Source: Arthrobacter sp. zg-Y238
GTDB taxonomy: Bacteria; Actinomycetota; Actinomycetes; Actinomycetales; Micrococcaceae
Length of the DNA stretch: 64,000 bases
NCBI RefSeq assembly: GCF_024385525.1
Contig: NZ_JANFLU010000012.1
Span: 1 to 64,000, forward strand
Reading direction: 5' to 3'
Part shown: positions 16,867 to 26,036 of the stretch, piece by piece
Numbering within the stretch: position 1 is the first letter of the stretch
Layout: each line of letters begins with the position of its first letter
The notes under the pieces: generated by a model
The model's input: only the letters and a program-made list of their open reading frames with translations
Told to the model about the DNA's origin: nothing
The model's database searches: none
Made by a program: the position numbers and the translations under genes

Positions 16867-16955
16867 ACGACGACGGAGATCGCGGAGGTGTTCACGCCGC
16901 TGGCTCTGCTGTGCACCGAGCTGTTCAACCTGCTCCGGCGCGGACCGGGGCGTGT

Positions 16956-18728
16956 CTAGAACGGCGGTGCCTGTTCCTGCGGCGCCGATTCCTGTAAAGG
17001 TTCCCTCTGCTCATGCTCTGGTCGTAGGTTCGGCGCCGGATCCGGTGGCACCAGGTCCAAGTACGGCTCGGTGCGGTAAGTACGTCCGGTCGGCGAAGTC
17101 CACTCGATTACCCCGGGTTCGGGCTGGCACGCTTTCCAGAAGCCCAGGCTCTTGAACCGATGGTGCCGTCGGCAAAGGTGTTCCAGGTTTCCGTGGTCGG
17201 TCGGGCCGCCTTTCGCCCAGTCGATGGTGTGATCGATGTCCGCGTTCGCGGTGCTGACCCGGCAGCTGGGGAACCTGCAGGTTCCGTCCCTTGCGCGGAG
17301 CCAGCGTCTGAGACCTGCCGGGACTTTTCGACGCCGTCCCACCCCGAGGATTTCACCTGTCTGCGGGTTTTGGGCGAGTCCGGTCCAGCCGACGGCGTTG
17401 CGGGCCAGCCGTCGGGCCGCCTCTGCACTGATAGGTCCATAGCCGTGCAGTTCGGCGGGCTGGTTATCGGCGCCGAAGAGGGTTTCGGCGTTGATCAGAA
17501 CCATGATTTCTGCCCGCGGGACAATCCCTTCGTCTGGTCCAGCCTCGTCTCCGAGGCGCTGGCCGCCGGAAAATCCAACGTCGCTGTCGTTCCCGGTGAC
17601 TCCTCCTGGGTGTTTGGGCTCGCCGGTTTGTTCGCCGTCGTGTCCACTTTCGCCGTCGTGCCTACCTCCGCGGTTGGTTCCGGTCCCGCGCCGGGTTCCG
17701 GTCGCGGCGAAAGTTCTGCCACCCATCAGCAATTGCGCGAGAATGTCTGCGCGCAGTTGGTCCGTGGTCCGGGAATCCCCGGCCGCCTGCTCACCACGTG
17801 CCGCGGTACTCAGGGCCGTGTAAATCTGCTGCGCTTCGGCCGCACGCAGGTGGCCGGACAGGCAGGACATTCCGTCCTCCTCCCGGTCCAGAGTGACCTT
17901 ACGCTGCTCGAAAGCTGACTGGTGTTGTTTGCTGACAGTGTCCGGAAACTTCCTTTCACGCAGCCGCTTGGCCTTGGCCGAGAACTGCGCCCGCGTCTGA
18001 CTCTCCGCTGCTGCCAGCAAGTCTGCTTCAAACTCAGGAAGCTGGCCGGGAGGAACGTTCTGGCACTGGTCCAGCACCACTTGGGCGTGCTGGTAGGACA
18101 GCCGTCCTTCCTCCAGCCCGGCCAAGGTGGCGGTATGGGTGCTGCAAAGTTTGCCTGCTTCGAACATCATGCGCTGAGCGGTGACCTGCGGAATGTTCAG
18201 AATGGCTGCACATTCTGACGCTGCCAGGCTGAACGCCATCCCGGGTTCGAGCCGCCCCGAAGCGGCGTGGAAGCTGTCCCGGAAGATCTCCTGCATCCGG
18301 ACCATCAAACGTGCCTCCAATGCCTGGACCCAGGACATCAAATGCCCCATCCGGGACAGGGCATCGCCCACCATCTGCTCGTCAAAGGCTTCAAGGTTCT
18401 GCAGTGCCAGTGTCCCGGTAAAGCCGTCCGGATACACAGGGCTTCCGACAGGAGTGGAACCATCGGCGGCAGGCTCAGCAGGCTCAGCAGGCTCAGCAGG
18501 CTCAGCAGGCTCTGCAGGTGCGGCCTCAGCGTCGTTCTCGGGAGTGTCAGCAGAAGTAGAGGTATCCGCGTCAGCGGCGTAGGCAGGCTCAGCGGCAAGT
18601 TCCGCCCGGTAAACCGACACGGTGCACGGCGGGCGCGGCGGCTCGGCCCCGCCAGCCTGCCCATCCGGCTGCCGGTTCTCAGTGCCTGGCTCTTCGGTTA
18701 TCCGTTCGGTGTTTCCGAGCTGATCCAT
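16956..18728 (-). CDS. DUF222/HNH endonuclease-domain protein
   Basis: 590 residues. An acidic, Ala/Pro/Glu-rich N-terminus includes five AEP-type units (coded by a 9-bp repeat). A DUF222 helical domain spans about 120-350, and a C-terminal HNH module near 475-530 contains CRFPSCRVSTANADIDHT, then WAKGGPTDHGNLEHLCRRHH. These multicopy proteins are characteristic of Arthrobacter and relatives. Some are linked to the DUF222-HNH introns/13E12-like repeat family, but their role is unclear. The HNH residues look intact, so it could cut DNA. It stands alone on its strand. Confidence 0.9.
   Translation of the reverse strand: MDQLGNTERITEEPGTENRQPDGQAGGAEPPRPPCTVSVYRAELAAEPAYAADADTSTSADTPENDAEAAPAEPAEPAEPAEPAEPAADGSTPVGSPVYPDGFTGTLALQNLEAFDEQMVGDALSRMGHLMSWVQALEARLMVRMQEIFRDSFHAASGRLEPGMAFSLAASECAAILNIPQVTAQRMMFEAGKLCSTHTATLAGLEEGRLSYQHAQVVLDQCQNVPPGQLPEFEADLLAAAESQTRAQFSAKAKRLRERKFPDTVSKQHQSAFEQRKVTLDREEDGMSCLSGHLRAAEAQQIYTALSTAARGEQAAGDSRTTDQLRADILAQLLMGGRTFAATGTRRGTGTNRGGRHDGESGHDGEQTGEPKHPGGVTGNDSDVGFSGGQRLGDEAGPDEGIVPRAEIMVLINAETLFGADNQPAELHGYGPISAEAARRLARNAVGWTGLAQNPQTGEILGVGRRRKVPAGLRRWLRARDGTCRFPSCRVSTANADIDHTIDWAKGGPTDHGNLEHLCRRHHRFKSLGFWKACQPEPGVIEWTSPTGRTYRTEPYLDLVPPDPAPNLRPEHEQREPLQESAPQEQAPPF
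18471..18515 (+). repeat. 9-bp tandem repeat inside the HNH gene
   Basis: AGGCTCAGC is repeated four times, followed by one variant unit AGGCTCTGC. In the reading direction it encodes consecutive Ala-Glu-Pro units in the linker. Unit gain or loss would keep the frame, so linker length can vary between strains. Confidence 0.9.
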
Positions 18729-18994
18729 ACCTCAGGATTTCATCCGGCACTGACATTTCAGGCCCAAAAACAGGCCGAAAACAGAGCTCGGGGAAACCTC
18801 AAATACCCGTCTTTCGAACGCAATTACCTGCTGGCACACCGACGGCCGGTAGGCCTGGAGGCACCCTCCGGCCTGCTGGAGGCGGGTGCAAGTAGCAACA
18901 TGACGGCGGGTTCTGAACGAGCGCGACCGCGGCAAGGACGACGACGCCGGCCGGCGGACCCCACCGCGCGGCAGCTCGGACTGCCCGCCAGACC

Positions 18995-19915
18995 CTACTG
19001 CGGACCGGAAAGCCGCCCGATCCGCTCGCGGGCAGACCGTTCGCTGGGTCCCTGCGGACCGAGCCCAAGCCGGATAACACCCAAAACAAGTTTCACGGGA
19101 AACTTCATTGGCACGGGAACCGGACCCAGGTGCGGAGCCCGCAGCCCCAACATCTCCCTGTGCTTCGGCTCCAGGCTGGCTACAGCCCCGGCAAACAGCA
19201 CCCGGTACCCGATCCGCTGGTTTCCCGGCAGGGGAGGACGGCGAAGGAACCCCAGCGCCTCCCGCACATAGTCGCTGTTGCGCAGCTGGGTATCGTAGCC
19301 GGCCATCTGCTTCCGCAGATCGGCTTCGGAACGCGGCGGATCCGGAATACCCATCAACTCACCCGCCACCGCCCACTCCGCCACATAGGCATCAGCCCCG
19401 CCCGGAATGGGACCGCCGTAACGCTGGTGCGAGGAGAGGAACGCGTCGGCGAAGGCCAGATGCACCCAGCGGGCAATCTCGGGATCATTGGCTGAATACG
19501 GCCGCACCGCGCCGTCGGCGTCTACATAAGTGCCGTGCACGCGTTCATGCAGCCGCAACACCCAGTCGGAGCCCGCCTTGGCAGCGGCCGTGTCCCCGTA
19601 GGTGACGGTGAAGATCCAGCGGATGGTTCCGGCAAGCCGACCCAGCGGATCGTCCTTGTAGTCGGAGAAGTCGTGGACCCCGGCCATCGCCCCGGGATGC
19701 AGCGCCTGGAGCAGCAGGGCCCGGATGCCGGCGATGATGGGCGTCATGGACCCGTGCACCGCCCAGACCGCGGACTCGGGACCGAAGTGGCCGACGTCGT
19801 CGCCCTCCGCCAGCTCAAGCTCCCACTGCGGGATCTCGGCGGCGTTGTTGCTGAATGTGCCGATCAGCTGGCGGCGCCAGGACGCGATCGCCCGGGGAGG
19901 AGAAAAAACGCTCAT
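18995..19915 (-). CDS. MpaB-family (DUF2236) oxygenase-like protein
   Basis: 306 residues. The family signature region includes WAVHGSMTPIIAGIRALLLQ, then LHPGAMAGVHDFSDYKDDP, followed by RLAGTIRWIFTVTYGD and a C-terminal HREMLGLRAP element. This matches the DUF2236/MpaB fold, which is heme-containing in the latex-clearing protein Lcp and in MpaB. The conserved His residues near the first block fit heme or substrate binding. Many actinobacteria carry several copies, and the substrate is unknown. About 100 bases separate it from the small membrane protein gene upstream on the same strand. Confidence 0.85.
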   Translation of the reverse strand: MSVFSPPRAIASWRRQLIGTFSNNAAEIPQWELELAEGDDVGHFGPESAVWAVHGSMTPIIAGIRALLLQALHPGAMAGVHDFSDYKDDPLGRLAGTIRWIFTVTYGDTAAAKAGSDWVLRLHERVHGTYVDADGAVRPYSANDPEIARWVHLAFADAFLSSHQRYGGPIPGGADAYVAEWAVAGELMGIPDPPRSEADLRKQMAGYDTQLRNSDYVREALGFLRRPPLPGNQRIGYRVLFAGAVASLEPKHREMLGLRAPHLGPVPVPMKFPVKLVLGVIRLGLGPQGPSERSARERIGRLSGPQ

Positions 19916-20019
19916 CTTCCCCAGTGTCCATCCGTCCGGACCGCTTGCCTAGTGCCCCTAGTGCCCCTTGTGACCGCCCGGTGTTCGGTACTGCCGGCCC
20001 CGCAGGTTACGGACGCAGG

Positions 20020-20214
20020 CTACGGCCGCGGGCCGTGGTCCGGCCCTCCCTCACGCTGGTGCCGCTGGAAGGCCAGCACCGGGGCCGCTGCGAAGAACAG
20101 CAGCGCAGCGAGCCACAGAATGCCCGCAATGTTCCCCAGCGGCCCCATCGTGGCAAGAAGAATGCAGGCAACGCCGGTTAGCATCACGGCGTTTACCGTG
20201 TACTTGTCTTTCAT
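20020..20214 (-). CDS. Small two-helix membrane protein downstream of jetC
   Basis: 64 residues with two hydrophobic segments (about 8-27 and 30-48) and a hydrophilic, Pro/Gly-rich C-terminus. ATG 20214 is chosen because AAAGG lies just upstream. It begins 21 bases after the jetC stop on the same strand and is probably on the same transcript. This is the position where jetD follows in many Wadjet operons, but it has no likeness to JetD. Function not recognised; a chance neighbour is equally possible. Confidence 0.6.
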   Translation of the reverse strand: MKDKYTVNAVMLTGVACILLATMGPLGNIAGILWLAALLFFAAAPVLAFQRHQREGGPDHGPRP

Positions 20215-20235
20215 GTCATTACCTTTCATACACGC

Positions 20236-23200
20236 CTAGCGCAGCAGGATGTCCACCGACCGGGAGTTGCCCATGGCCCGTTCCATCACGCCGGAACGGT
20301 TGGTGACGTCGTCGCGCAGGATTTCCGTGACCGAGCCCAGGAACCGGGAGAGGTCCACCTTGTCCTCCGGTGCGGCGAGCAGCAGCTGGAAGCCGAACTC
20401 GTGCAGCGCGTTGATGGACGCCTCGGCAAAGGAGAGGGACGACTTTACAAACGCTTCGTCCATCATCACGGTTCCGTACGTGCTGAAGCCCTGGGACACA
20501 ATGCCCAGTTGGTAGGCCAGCGCCGAGGCCATGATGAACGCGGTGAACCGCTGGCCCTCGCCGCCGGACATCAGCGACGCCTGCAGGTTGGTGTAGGTGT
20601 GCCCGCTGGCGAGACGGTGGGTGCAGGTGATGGTCACGTGCGAGCGGACATCGAGCACCTCGGCCCGCCAGCGCTTCTCCTCGGGATCCTTCAGCCGGTC
20701 CACCAGGGCCTCGAGCGCGGCGTACCGGGCGTCCATGTCCGCCTTATCCTGCCGCGAGCCCATCATGGGCAGTGCGTTCTTCAGTTCGGTGCGGAACTTG
20801 TGCGCGGCGTCGGGAACGGTGGTGGCGACCTCGATCTCCAGGTGGCTGCTGGCAGAGTATTCCACCCGGCGGAGCACGGAGTTCAGCGGCAGCAGGCGCG
20901 AGGAGATGCTGCGGCGTTCCTCGTCGAGCAGCTGCAGCAGGTCGCTGAACCGCTCGTAGGTGCGGTTGTTGAAGTACTCGCGGAACTCGGCTTCGCGCTG
21001 CGGCAGGCCCTCGGAAATGATGTCCTCGAAGCGGTCCTCGTAGGCGCCGGCGGATTCCACCGACGTGCCGAAATCCGAACCCCACTTATCGCTGAACGTC
21101 TCGAACGTGCGTTCCAGCTTCGCGCGGGTTTCCAGCAGGGTCTTCTCCAGCCGGGCCTGCTCGGTGATCAGGGACCGTTCCACCTCGCCGGCGGCCTCCT
21201 TCAGGCGGGCCGGGTCGGTCAGTTCCCCGAAGGGATCGAACAGTTCGGCCAGCGCGGAACGGAGTCCCTCGGACAGCGCTTCGGGTGCCTTCGCGGAGAG
21301 CGCGGTGCGGCGCTCGACGGCGGCGGCCAGGTCGGCGTCGAGCCTCGCGGCGTCGCCCTTGAGCACGCCGACCTTCTCGGTGGCTGCGGTGAGGTCCAGC
21401 TCGGCGGTGTCGAGCTCGAAGCGGATCTGCTCCAGATCGGCGTTGGCATCCCGAGCGGATTCGAGCCGGTCATTGGCGACGGCGACGGCGGCCCGTGCGG
21501 CGTCGGCCGACAGTTCCTCCCAGGTCCGCTCATCGGCAGCGATGGCGCGCACGGCGGCGAGCCGGCGGACCAGCTCGTCCTGCTCCTCGGCGTGCTGCCG
21601 GGAGAGGTTGTCCGCTTCCTCGAAGACGCTGCGCAGGGCCAGCAGCTCGTTGCCGAGCGCCGCGACGGTGTCCTTGTTGTCAAAGCCCAGGACGTTGTCC
21701 GAGGCCTTGGTGTGCCGGTCATCCTTTTCGGTGGTGCTGCGGTTGCGCTTGACCGCACCGCCGAGGCTCACACCCTTGGCGACGTCGGCCAGCCCGGCCG
21801 GGTCCTCGACGCAGACGAAGTCGTAGTGCGCGGTGATTTTGTGGCGGACCCACTCGCCCATTTCCGAGTCGTGGGTGAGCAGCTTGGTGATCAGGTCATC
21901 GGGGCCCGGCTCGGCGGGGCCGTCCACGGGAACGGAGACGTCGATGCAGCGGACATAGCCGTGCATGTCATTCTCGCTGAGGTACCGGGTGACGGCGGCC
22001 ATGTGCTCGCCGGGCACCAGCAGGGCGGTGGCGAGAGAACGCAGCGTGCGCTCGGCGGCAGGACGCCACTGCGCGTGCTCGTTGGGCAGGTCGATGAGTT
22101 CACCCGCGAACGGCATGTCCGCTTCGTCGATGCCGGTGGCGGCGCAGATCCGGGCCCGCTGATCCAGGGAGTCCTGCCGGATGTTGGAGGTGCGGCGGCG
22201 GAATGAGCCGATCTCGTTTTCCAGCTTCGCGATCTGGCCCTTGAGGGACCACGCCTCGCCGTGCGCGTTGCTGCTGCGCTCGCGGGCGGCGTCGAGCTCG
22301 GTGCCGAGCGACTTCACCAGCTCGGCGGCGCGGCTGCGGGCGGTGACCAGCCCGGCGGGGGAGAAGTCGACCTCGATCCCCGCCGCGGCGAGCTCGTCCT
22401 TGGCGGCGTTCTCCACGGTTTCCCGGGAGCGCAGCTGCGCGGACGCAGCCGCGAGTTCCCGTTCGAGGGTGGCTATGGCTCCGCCGCCCTCTTCGGTGTA
22501 CCGGGTGCTGAGGGCATCGCGCTGGTCCTTCAGCGTGGCCCGGCGGGTTTCGGCGGCGGAGAGTTCGGAGCGGGCTTCAGTTGCGGCCTGCTCGAGTTTC
22601 TCGGCGGTGCGCTCGGCGCCTTCGAGGGCGAGGCGCTGCCGGTAGGCGGGCAGGCCTTCCTTGGCCAGGGCGCGGTTGTGCGCCAGCGCGTCGGCGGCTT
22701 CGCGGTAGCGGGTGTGCAGTTCCGGGACGGACTGCAGGTGGTCGCGCTGCTGCCGGGCGCGTTCGAGCTGGCGGCGGATGCTGCGCAGGTGGCTGAAGTC
22801 CTCCACGGCCTCTTCGGCGGCGGTGAGGGTGCGCGGGGTGTCCAGCACGTGGTTGCGGAAGAAGTCATTGACCGTGCCGCCCAGACCCTTGCCGGTCTGC
22901 AGGATACGCAGCAGGTTGAAGGCCTTCTCGTCCTCCACACCCAGGGCATGCCGGTAGCGTTCGGCGAACATCTTGTGCGAATCGAACACTGCGGCACCGG
23001 GCAGCAGGGATTCCAGGCTTCCCTTGGTGAAGCGGCCGCGCATGCCGGCCTGCAGGGCCTTAAGGTCCAGCGGGCGGTTGTGCACCAGGTAGTAGCGGCC
23101 CAGGTTGTGCTCGGTGCCGGTGGCGGGGAGGTCCATGACTACAGAGAGGGAGGTGATCTGCCCCAGGCCGTTGTCGAACGTCAGGCAGACCGCGGACCAG

Positions 23201-23547
23201 GTGGCGCCGGGGCGCTGGTAGGCGGTGCCCGCGCCGTCGTCGGCCCCCTGCGTGCCCAGGCGTCCGCGCATGTAGGAGAACGCGTTGCGCTTTTCCTCGG
23301 CGTTGGTGCCGGAGTTGTTCTGCGCGGCCTCGTTCATCCGCGGGCGGGCGTCCATGACCTGGAGCATGGCGTCGAAGATGGTGGATTTGCCCACGCCGGA
23401 GTCGCCGGTGAGCAGCGTGCCGGCACGGTCCACCTTGATGGTGTGCGCGCCGTCGAAGGTGCCCCAGTTGACGATCTGCACGGAGGCGAGCCGGTTCTGG
23501 CCGGGGTTGATCAGGTCTCCCATGGGGAGGGTGGTTTCGATGCTCAT
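20236..23547 (-). CDS. jetC: JetC/MksB SMC-like ATPase of a Wadjet/Mks complex
   Basis: 1103 residues. Walker A TGDSGVGKST is at 47-56. A long coiled-coil-rich middle follows, with a hinge-like globular part around 450-640. The C-terminal head has ABC signature SGGEGQR (994-1000) and Walker B VMMDEAF (D1030, E1031). N-terminal motif VNWGTFDGAHTIKVDRAGTLLTGDS, broken by the P-loop, is typical of MukB/MksB/JetC. With its kleisin and KITE-like partners it should form a DNA loop-extruding ring. The start overlaps jetB as ATGA. All ATPase residues appear intact. No jetD follows. Confidence 0.93.
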   Translation of the reverse strand: MSIETTLPMGDLINPGQNRLASVQIVNWGTFDGAHTIKVDRAGTLLTGDSGVGKSTIFDAMLQVMDARPRMNEAAQNNSGTNAEEKRNAFSYMRGRLGTQGADDGAGTAYQRPGATWSAVCLTFDNGLGQITSLSVVMDLPATGTEHNLGRYYLVHNRPLDLKALQAGMRGRFTKGSLESLLPGAAVFDSHKMFAERYRHALGVEDEKAFNLLRILQTGKGLGGTVNDFFRNHVLDTPRTLTAAEEAVEDFSHLRSIRRQLERARQQRDHLQSVPELHTRYREAADALAHNRALAKEGLPAYRQRLALEGAERTAEKLEQAATEARSELSAAETRRATLKDQRDALSTRYTEEGGGAIATLERELAAASAQLRSRETVENAAKDELAAAGIEVDFSPAGLVTARSRAAELVKSLGTELDAARERSSNAHGEAWSLKGQIAKLENEIGSFRRRTSNIRQDSLDQRARICAATGIDEADMPFAGELIDLPNEHAQWRPAAERTLRSLATALLVPGEHMAAVTRYLSENDMHGYVRCIDVSVPVDGPAEPGPDDLITKLLTHDSEMGEWVRHKITAHYDFVCVEDPAGLADVAKGVSLGGAVKRNRSTTEKDDRHTKASDNVLGFDNKDTVAALGNELLALRSVFEEADNLSRQHAEEQDELVRRLAAVRAIAADERTWEELSADAARAAVAVANDRLESARDANADLEQIRFELDTAELDLTAATEKVGVLKGDAARLDADLAAAVERRTALSAKAPEALSEGLRSALAELFDPFGELTDPARLKEAAGEVERSLITEQARLEKTLLETRAKLERTFETFSDKWGSDFGTSVESAGAYEDRFEDIISEGLPQREAEFREYFNNRTYERFSDLLQLLDEERRSISSRLLPLNSVLRRVEYSASSHLEIEVATTVPDAAHKFRTELKNALPMMGSRQDKADMDARYAALEALVDRLKDPEEKRWRAEVLDVRSHVTITCTHRLASGHTYTNLQASLMSGGEGQRFTAFIMASALAYQLGIVSQGFSTYGTVMMDEAFVKSSLSFAEASINALHEFGFQLLLAAPEDKVDLSRFLGSVTEILRDDVTNRSGVMERAMGNSRSVDILLR

Positions 23548-24308
23548 GCCGGCTCCTCGCCGTCGTTCTCTTCAGCGGGGGTTTTGTCGTCGGGGGTGCT
23601 GTCCAGGACCAGCGCGGGAGCGTCGTCATCGTCCCCGCCGAGGGTCTGCATAAAGGTGATGATGTCGCCGATCTGGCTGTACGGCAGGGCCAGCGGCAGG
23701 GCGTTGGAAATGACCCAGACGTTGTCCAGCTCGGTGGGGAGCAGCAGGCGGCGGTCCTGCACGAGCTTGCGGATGGCGGCGTCGGCCAGGTCCTCCACGG
23801 ACTTCGCGTCGCGCTGGCCCGGATCCACGTAGCCCTCGAGCACCTCGATGATGTCCTGCCGGGCGATGGTGGCCTCGTTTCCGGTGCCGGTGTGGCGGTC
23901 CAGGATCAGCCGCATGCGCAGCAGCAGCAGGGTTTCCTCGCGGGTCATTTCGCGCTGGCGCTGCAGGGCGGAGGTGTGCGGTTCGGCCATTTCCACCGGG
24001 CGCAGCAGGGCGACCTTGCGGTCCTCGTCAATGACCAGGGTGAGGAACAGTTCGCTCAGCCGGACGCGCAGCTGCTCCTGGTTGTCCACCACGGTCTCGT
24101 ACACGTTGTCCGAGGAGTTCGCGTCCAGGTACGGGCCGCGCAGCAGCCGGATGAGGGCCTGCCGCAGCTTCAGCGGCAGGGTGCCGGTGTCGCCGGGGAA
24201 CAGTTCCGGGCCGTCGACGAGGAGGTCGCGCGGGGCTTCTTGTTCCTGCGCTTCGTCCAGCTCCGGATCGAAGTCCTCCGGGGCTGCTGTTGCGGTGGTC
24301 TCGCTCAT
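23544..24308 (-). CDS. jetB: JetB/MksE (DUF4194) condensin accessory subunit
   Basis: 254 residues, acidic at both ends, with a winged-helix-rich core (about 40-220) typical of DUF4194, the KITE-type subunit that binds the kleisin in Wadjet/Mks complexes. It is coupled on both sides: ATGA overlap with jetA upstream and ATGA overlap with jetC downstream. The order F-E-B (A-B-C) is the canonical one, and this order plus length identifies it better than any single motif. Confidence 0.88.
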   Translation of the reverse strand: MSETTATAAPEDFDPELDEAQEQEAPRDLLVDGPELFPGDTGTLPLKLRQALIRLLRGPYLDANSSDNVYETVVDNQEQLRVRLSELFLTLVIDEDRKVALLRPVEMAEPHTSALQRQREMTREETLLLLRMRLILDRHTGTGNEATIARQDIIEVLEGYVDPGQRDAKSVEDLADAAIRKLVQDRRLLLPTELDNVWVISNALPLALPYSQIGDIITFMQTLGGDDDDAPALVLDSTPDDKTPAEENDGEEPA

Positions 24309-25762
24309 TTTTCAGGGGCTTTCGCGACGGCGACGGCGGGCAGCAGCGCGGTGCGCTCGCTGCCGTCGATCTGGGTAAAGGTGACGGATTCAAGGTGTTG
24401 CTTGGCAGCAGAGTCGGCGGCTGAGCCGCCGGCGAGCAGGGCGCGGATGCTGTTCAGGTGCCGGTGTTCGGGCGGCAGCTGCTCGAAGACCTGGGCCACG
24501 GTGGCGCTGGCGCGGGTCGCCGTCGCCCGGGAGACGGCGTCGGCCAGTACCCGCCGGTCCGCGCGCGGGGTGCGGACCGAGCGGTGGATGTCCGCCTCGG
24601 TGAACTGCGGCGGTTCGGGCAGGGTGGGCGGGGCGGCATGGTCTTCGGGGTTGTAGACCCGGACCATGCTGAGGGATTCGAAGCCCGAGCCATGCAGCTG
24701 CGGTGCGGGTACGACGGCGGCCCGGCGGCGTCCGCGCGGAGCCTTGTGGATGGCGGTTTCGGCGGCGCGGATGAGCTGGCGCAGCTGGACAGATTCGCGG
24801 TACTCGTCGCTCTGCACGTAGGTGTGCATGGATTCGGAGAGCCGGCCGTAGATCCGGTGGATTTCGGTGGCCTGGTCGCGCATGTCGCTGATCAACCGGT
24901 ACAGGCTCTGCCGGTCCTCGGGGCTCATGTCGTCGGCGAAGTCCCGTTCCAGCACCTCCGCGATGGCGGCGCGGAAGCGGGCCTGCTGGTCGGCGTCGTT
25001 CAGGAAGGCGGTGAAGCCCTCGTAGGTGCGGCCTTCGGCGGTGCTGCGCAGCTTCTTGTCCGCTTCGAGGATTTCGCCCATGGTCAGGCCCTTGGCGGCG
25101 TTTGATTCCACCATTTCCTGGCGTAGGTCATGGAGCATCTTTTCCAGACCGTCGCGCATCCGTTTGAAGTCGGCGGGCAGGGCGGCGGCCAAGTCGAGGA
25201 TGTCGCGGGCGGCTTCGACGGCGGTGTCGTCCGGCAGGGGCGGGGGAGCCTCGCCGGATTCCAGGGCGCGAATCATTTCCTCGCGGCGGGCGACCTCTTC
25301 TTTGAGGACGGCGATGCGGGCGGCCGGGTCCGGGTTGGATTCCTGCGCGAGGTTTTCCACCCGGTCCAGCAGGGTGGCCAGGCGGGAGGAGTTCAGGGAC
25401 GTTTTGTCGCTGGTGTAGCCGTCCAGGTAGGAGAGGAAGCGGGCGGAGGATTCGGTGAGTTCGTAGACGAACTTCCCGTCGGCGCGGGGCCGGGCCAGGA
25501 AGCGGCGGGCCACCCAGTCATCGGCGTAGTTCCGTCCGGTCCAGTCTTCGCGCAGCTGCACGCCGTCCATCCGGAGCCGGTTCAGGAAGGAGTCCGTCAT
25601 GGCGTGGAAATCGTCCAGCGGAAGGCGTGGCCGGGTGCGCGTGAAGGCCTCCCGGAAGAGCGCCGGCACCCAGGCGTTGGCGTTGGTCAGTTTCCAGCCG
25701 GGGGAGGCCTGGAGCCGCTGCAGTTCGGCCCAGCGGGCAACGGCGTTCTCGATGAAGGACAT
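24305..25762 (-). CDS. jetA: JetA/MksF (DUF3375) kleisin-like subunit
   Basis: 485 residues. It opens with ENAVARWAELQRLQASPGWK and continues through the LPLDDFHAMTDSFL and RNYADDWVARRFLARPR segments typical of DUF3375. A winged-helix N-terminus is followed by a helical middle with coiled-coil character (about 155-300) and a Pro-rich stretch before the C-terminal part. It should bridge the JetC heads. ATG 25762 has GGAAAG upstream. It is the first of three coupled genes, 274 bases after the OLD nuclease gene on the same strand, and probably has its own promoter there. Confidence 0.9.
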   Translation of the reverse strand: MSFIENAVARWAELQRLQASPGWKLTNANAWVPALFREAFTRTRPRLPLDDFHAMTDSFLNRLRMDGVQLREDWTGRNYADDWVARRFLARPRADGKFVYELTESSARFLSYLDGYTSDKTSLNSSRLATLLDRVENLAQESNPDPAARIAVLKEEVARREEMIRALESGEAPPPLPDDTAVEAARDILDLAAALPADFKRMRDGLEKMLHDLRQEMVESNAAKGLTMGEILEADKKLRSTAEGRTYEGFTAFLNDADQQARFRAAIAEVLERDFADDMSPEDRQSLYRLISDMRDQATEIHRIYGRLSESMHTYVQSDEYRESVQLRQLIRAAETAIHKAPRGRRRAAVVPAPQLHGSGFESLSMVRVYNPEDHAAPPTLPEPPQFTEADIHRSVRTPRADRRVLADAVSRATATRASATVAQVFEQLPPEHRHLNSIRALLAGGSAADSAAKQHLESVTFTQIDGSERTALLPAVAVAKAPEK

Positions 25763-26036
25763 TCTGCGCTTTCCGCCCGTGCGGTGGGGAAAAACGGGCC
25801 TCCTCGATTTTAGCCGGGTGGAGCAGCGGGGTGGGGCAGGGGTGTACGAAGGCTAGGAATGAGATGGAGGAAGATGCTCGTCAGTCCAGTCTTAGCTTCG
25901 TCCCAGGGCGCCGTCTTCCGTATTTCCGGTATGCCCGTTGTGGCTGCGGTACTGGCGGCATGGGTTTCAAGGCGCCGCGGGTAAAGATTCTACCCGCGTA
26001 CCGCTATGGGATGGAGGATGGGAACCGATACTGGCA

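Noticed and set aside
20401-22206. A 601-codon plus-strand frame opposite jetC
   Set aside because: Antisense shadow; the minus strand carries the conserved SMC-like ATPase.
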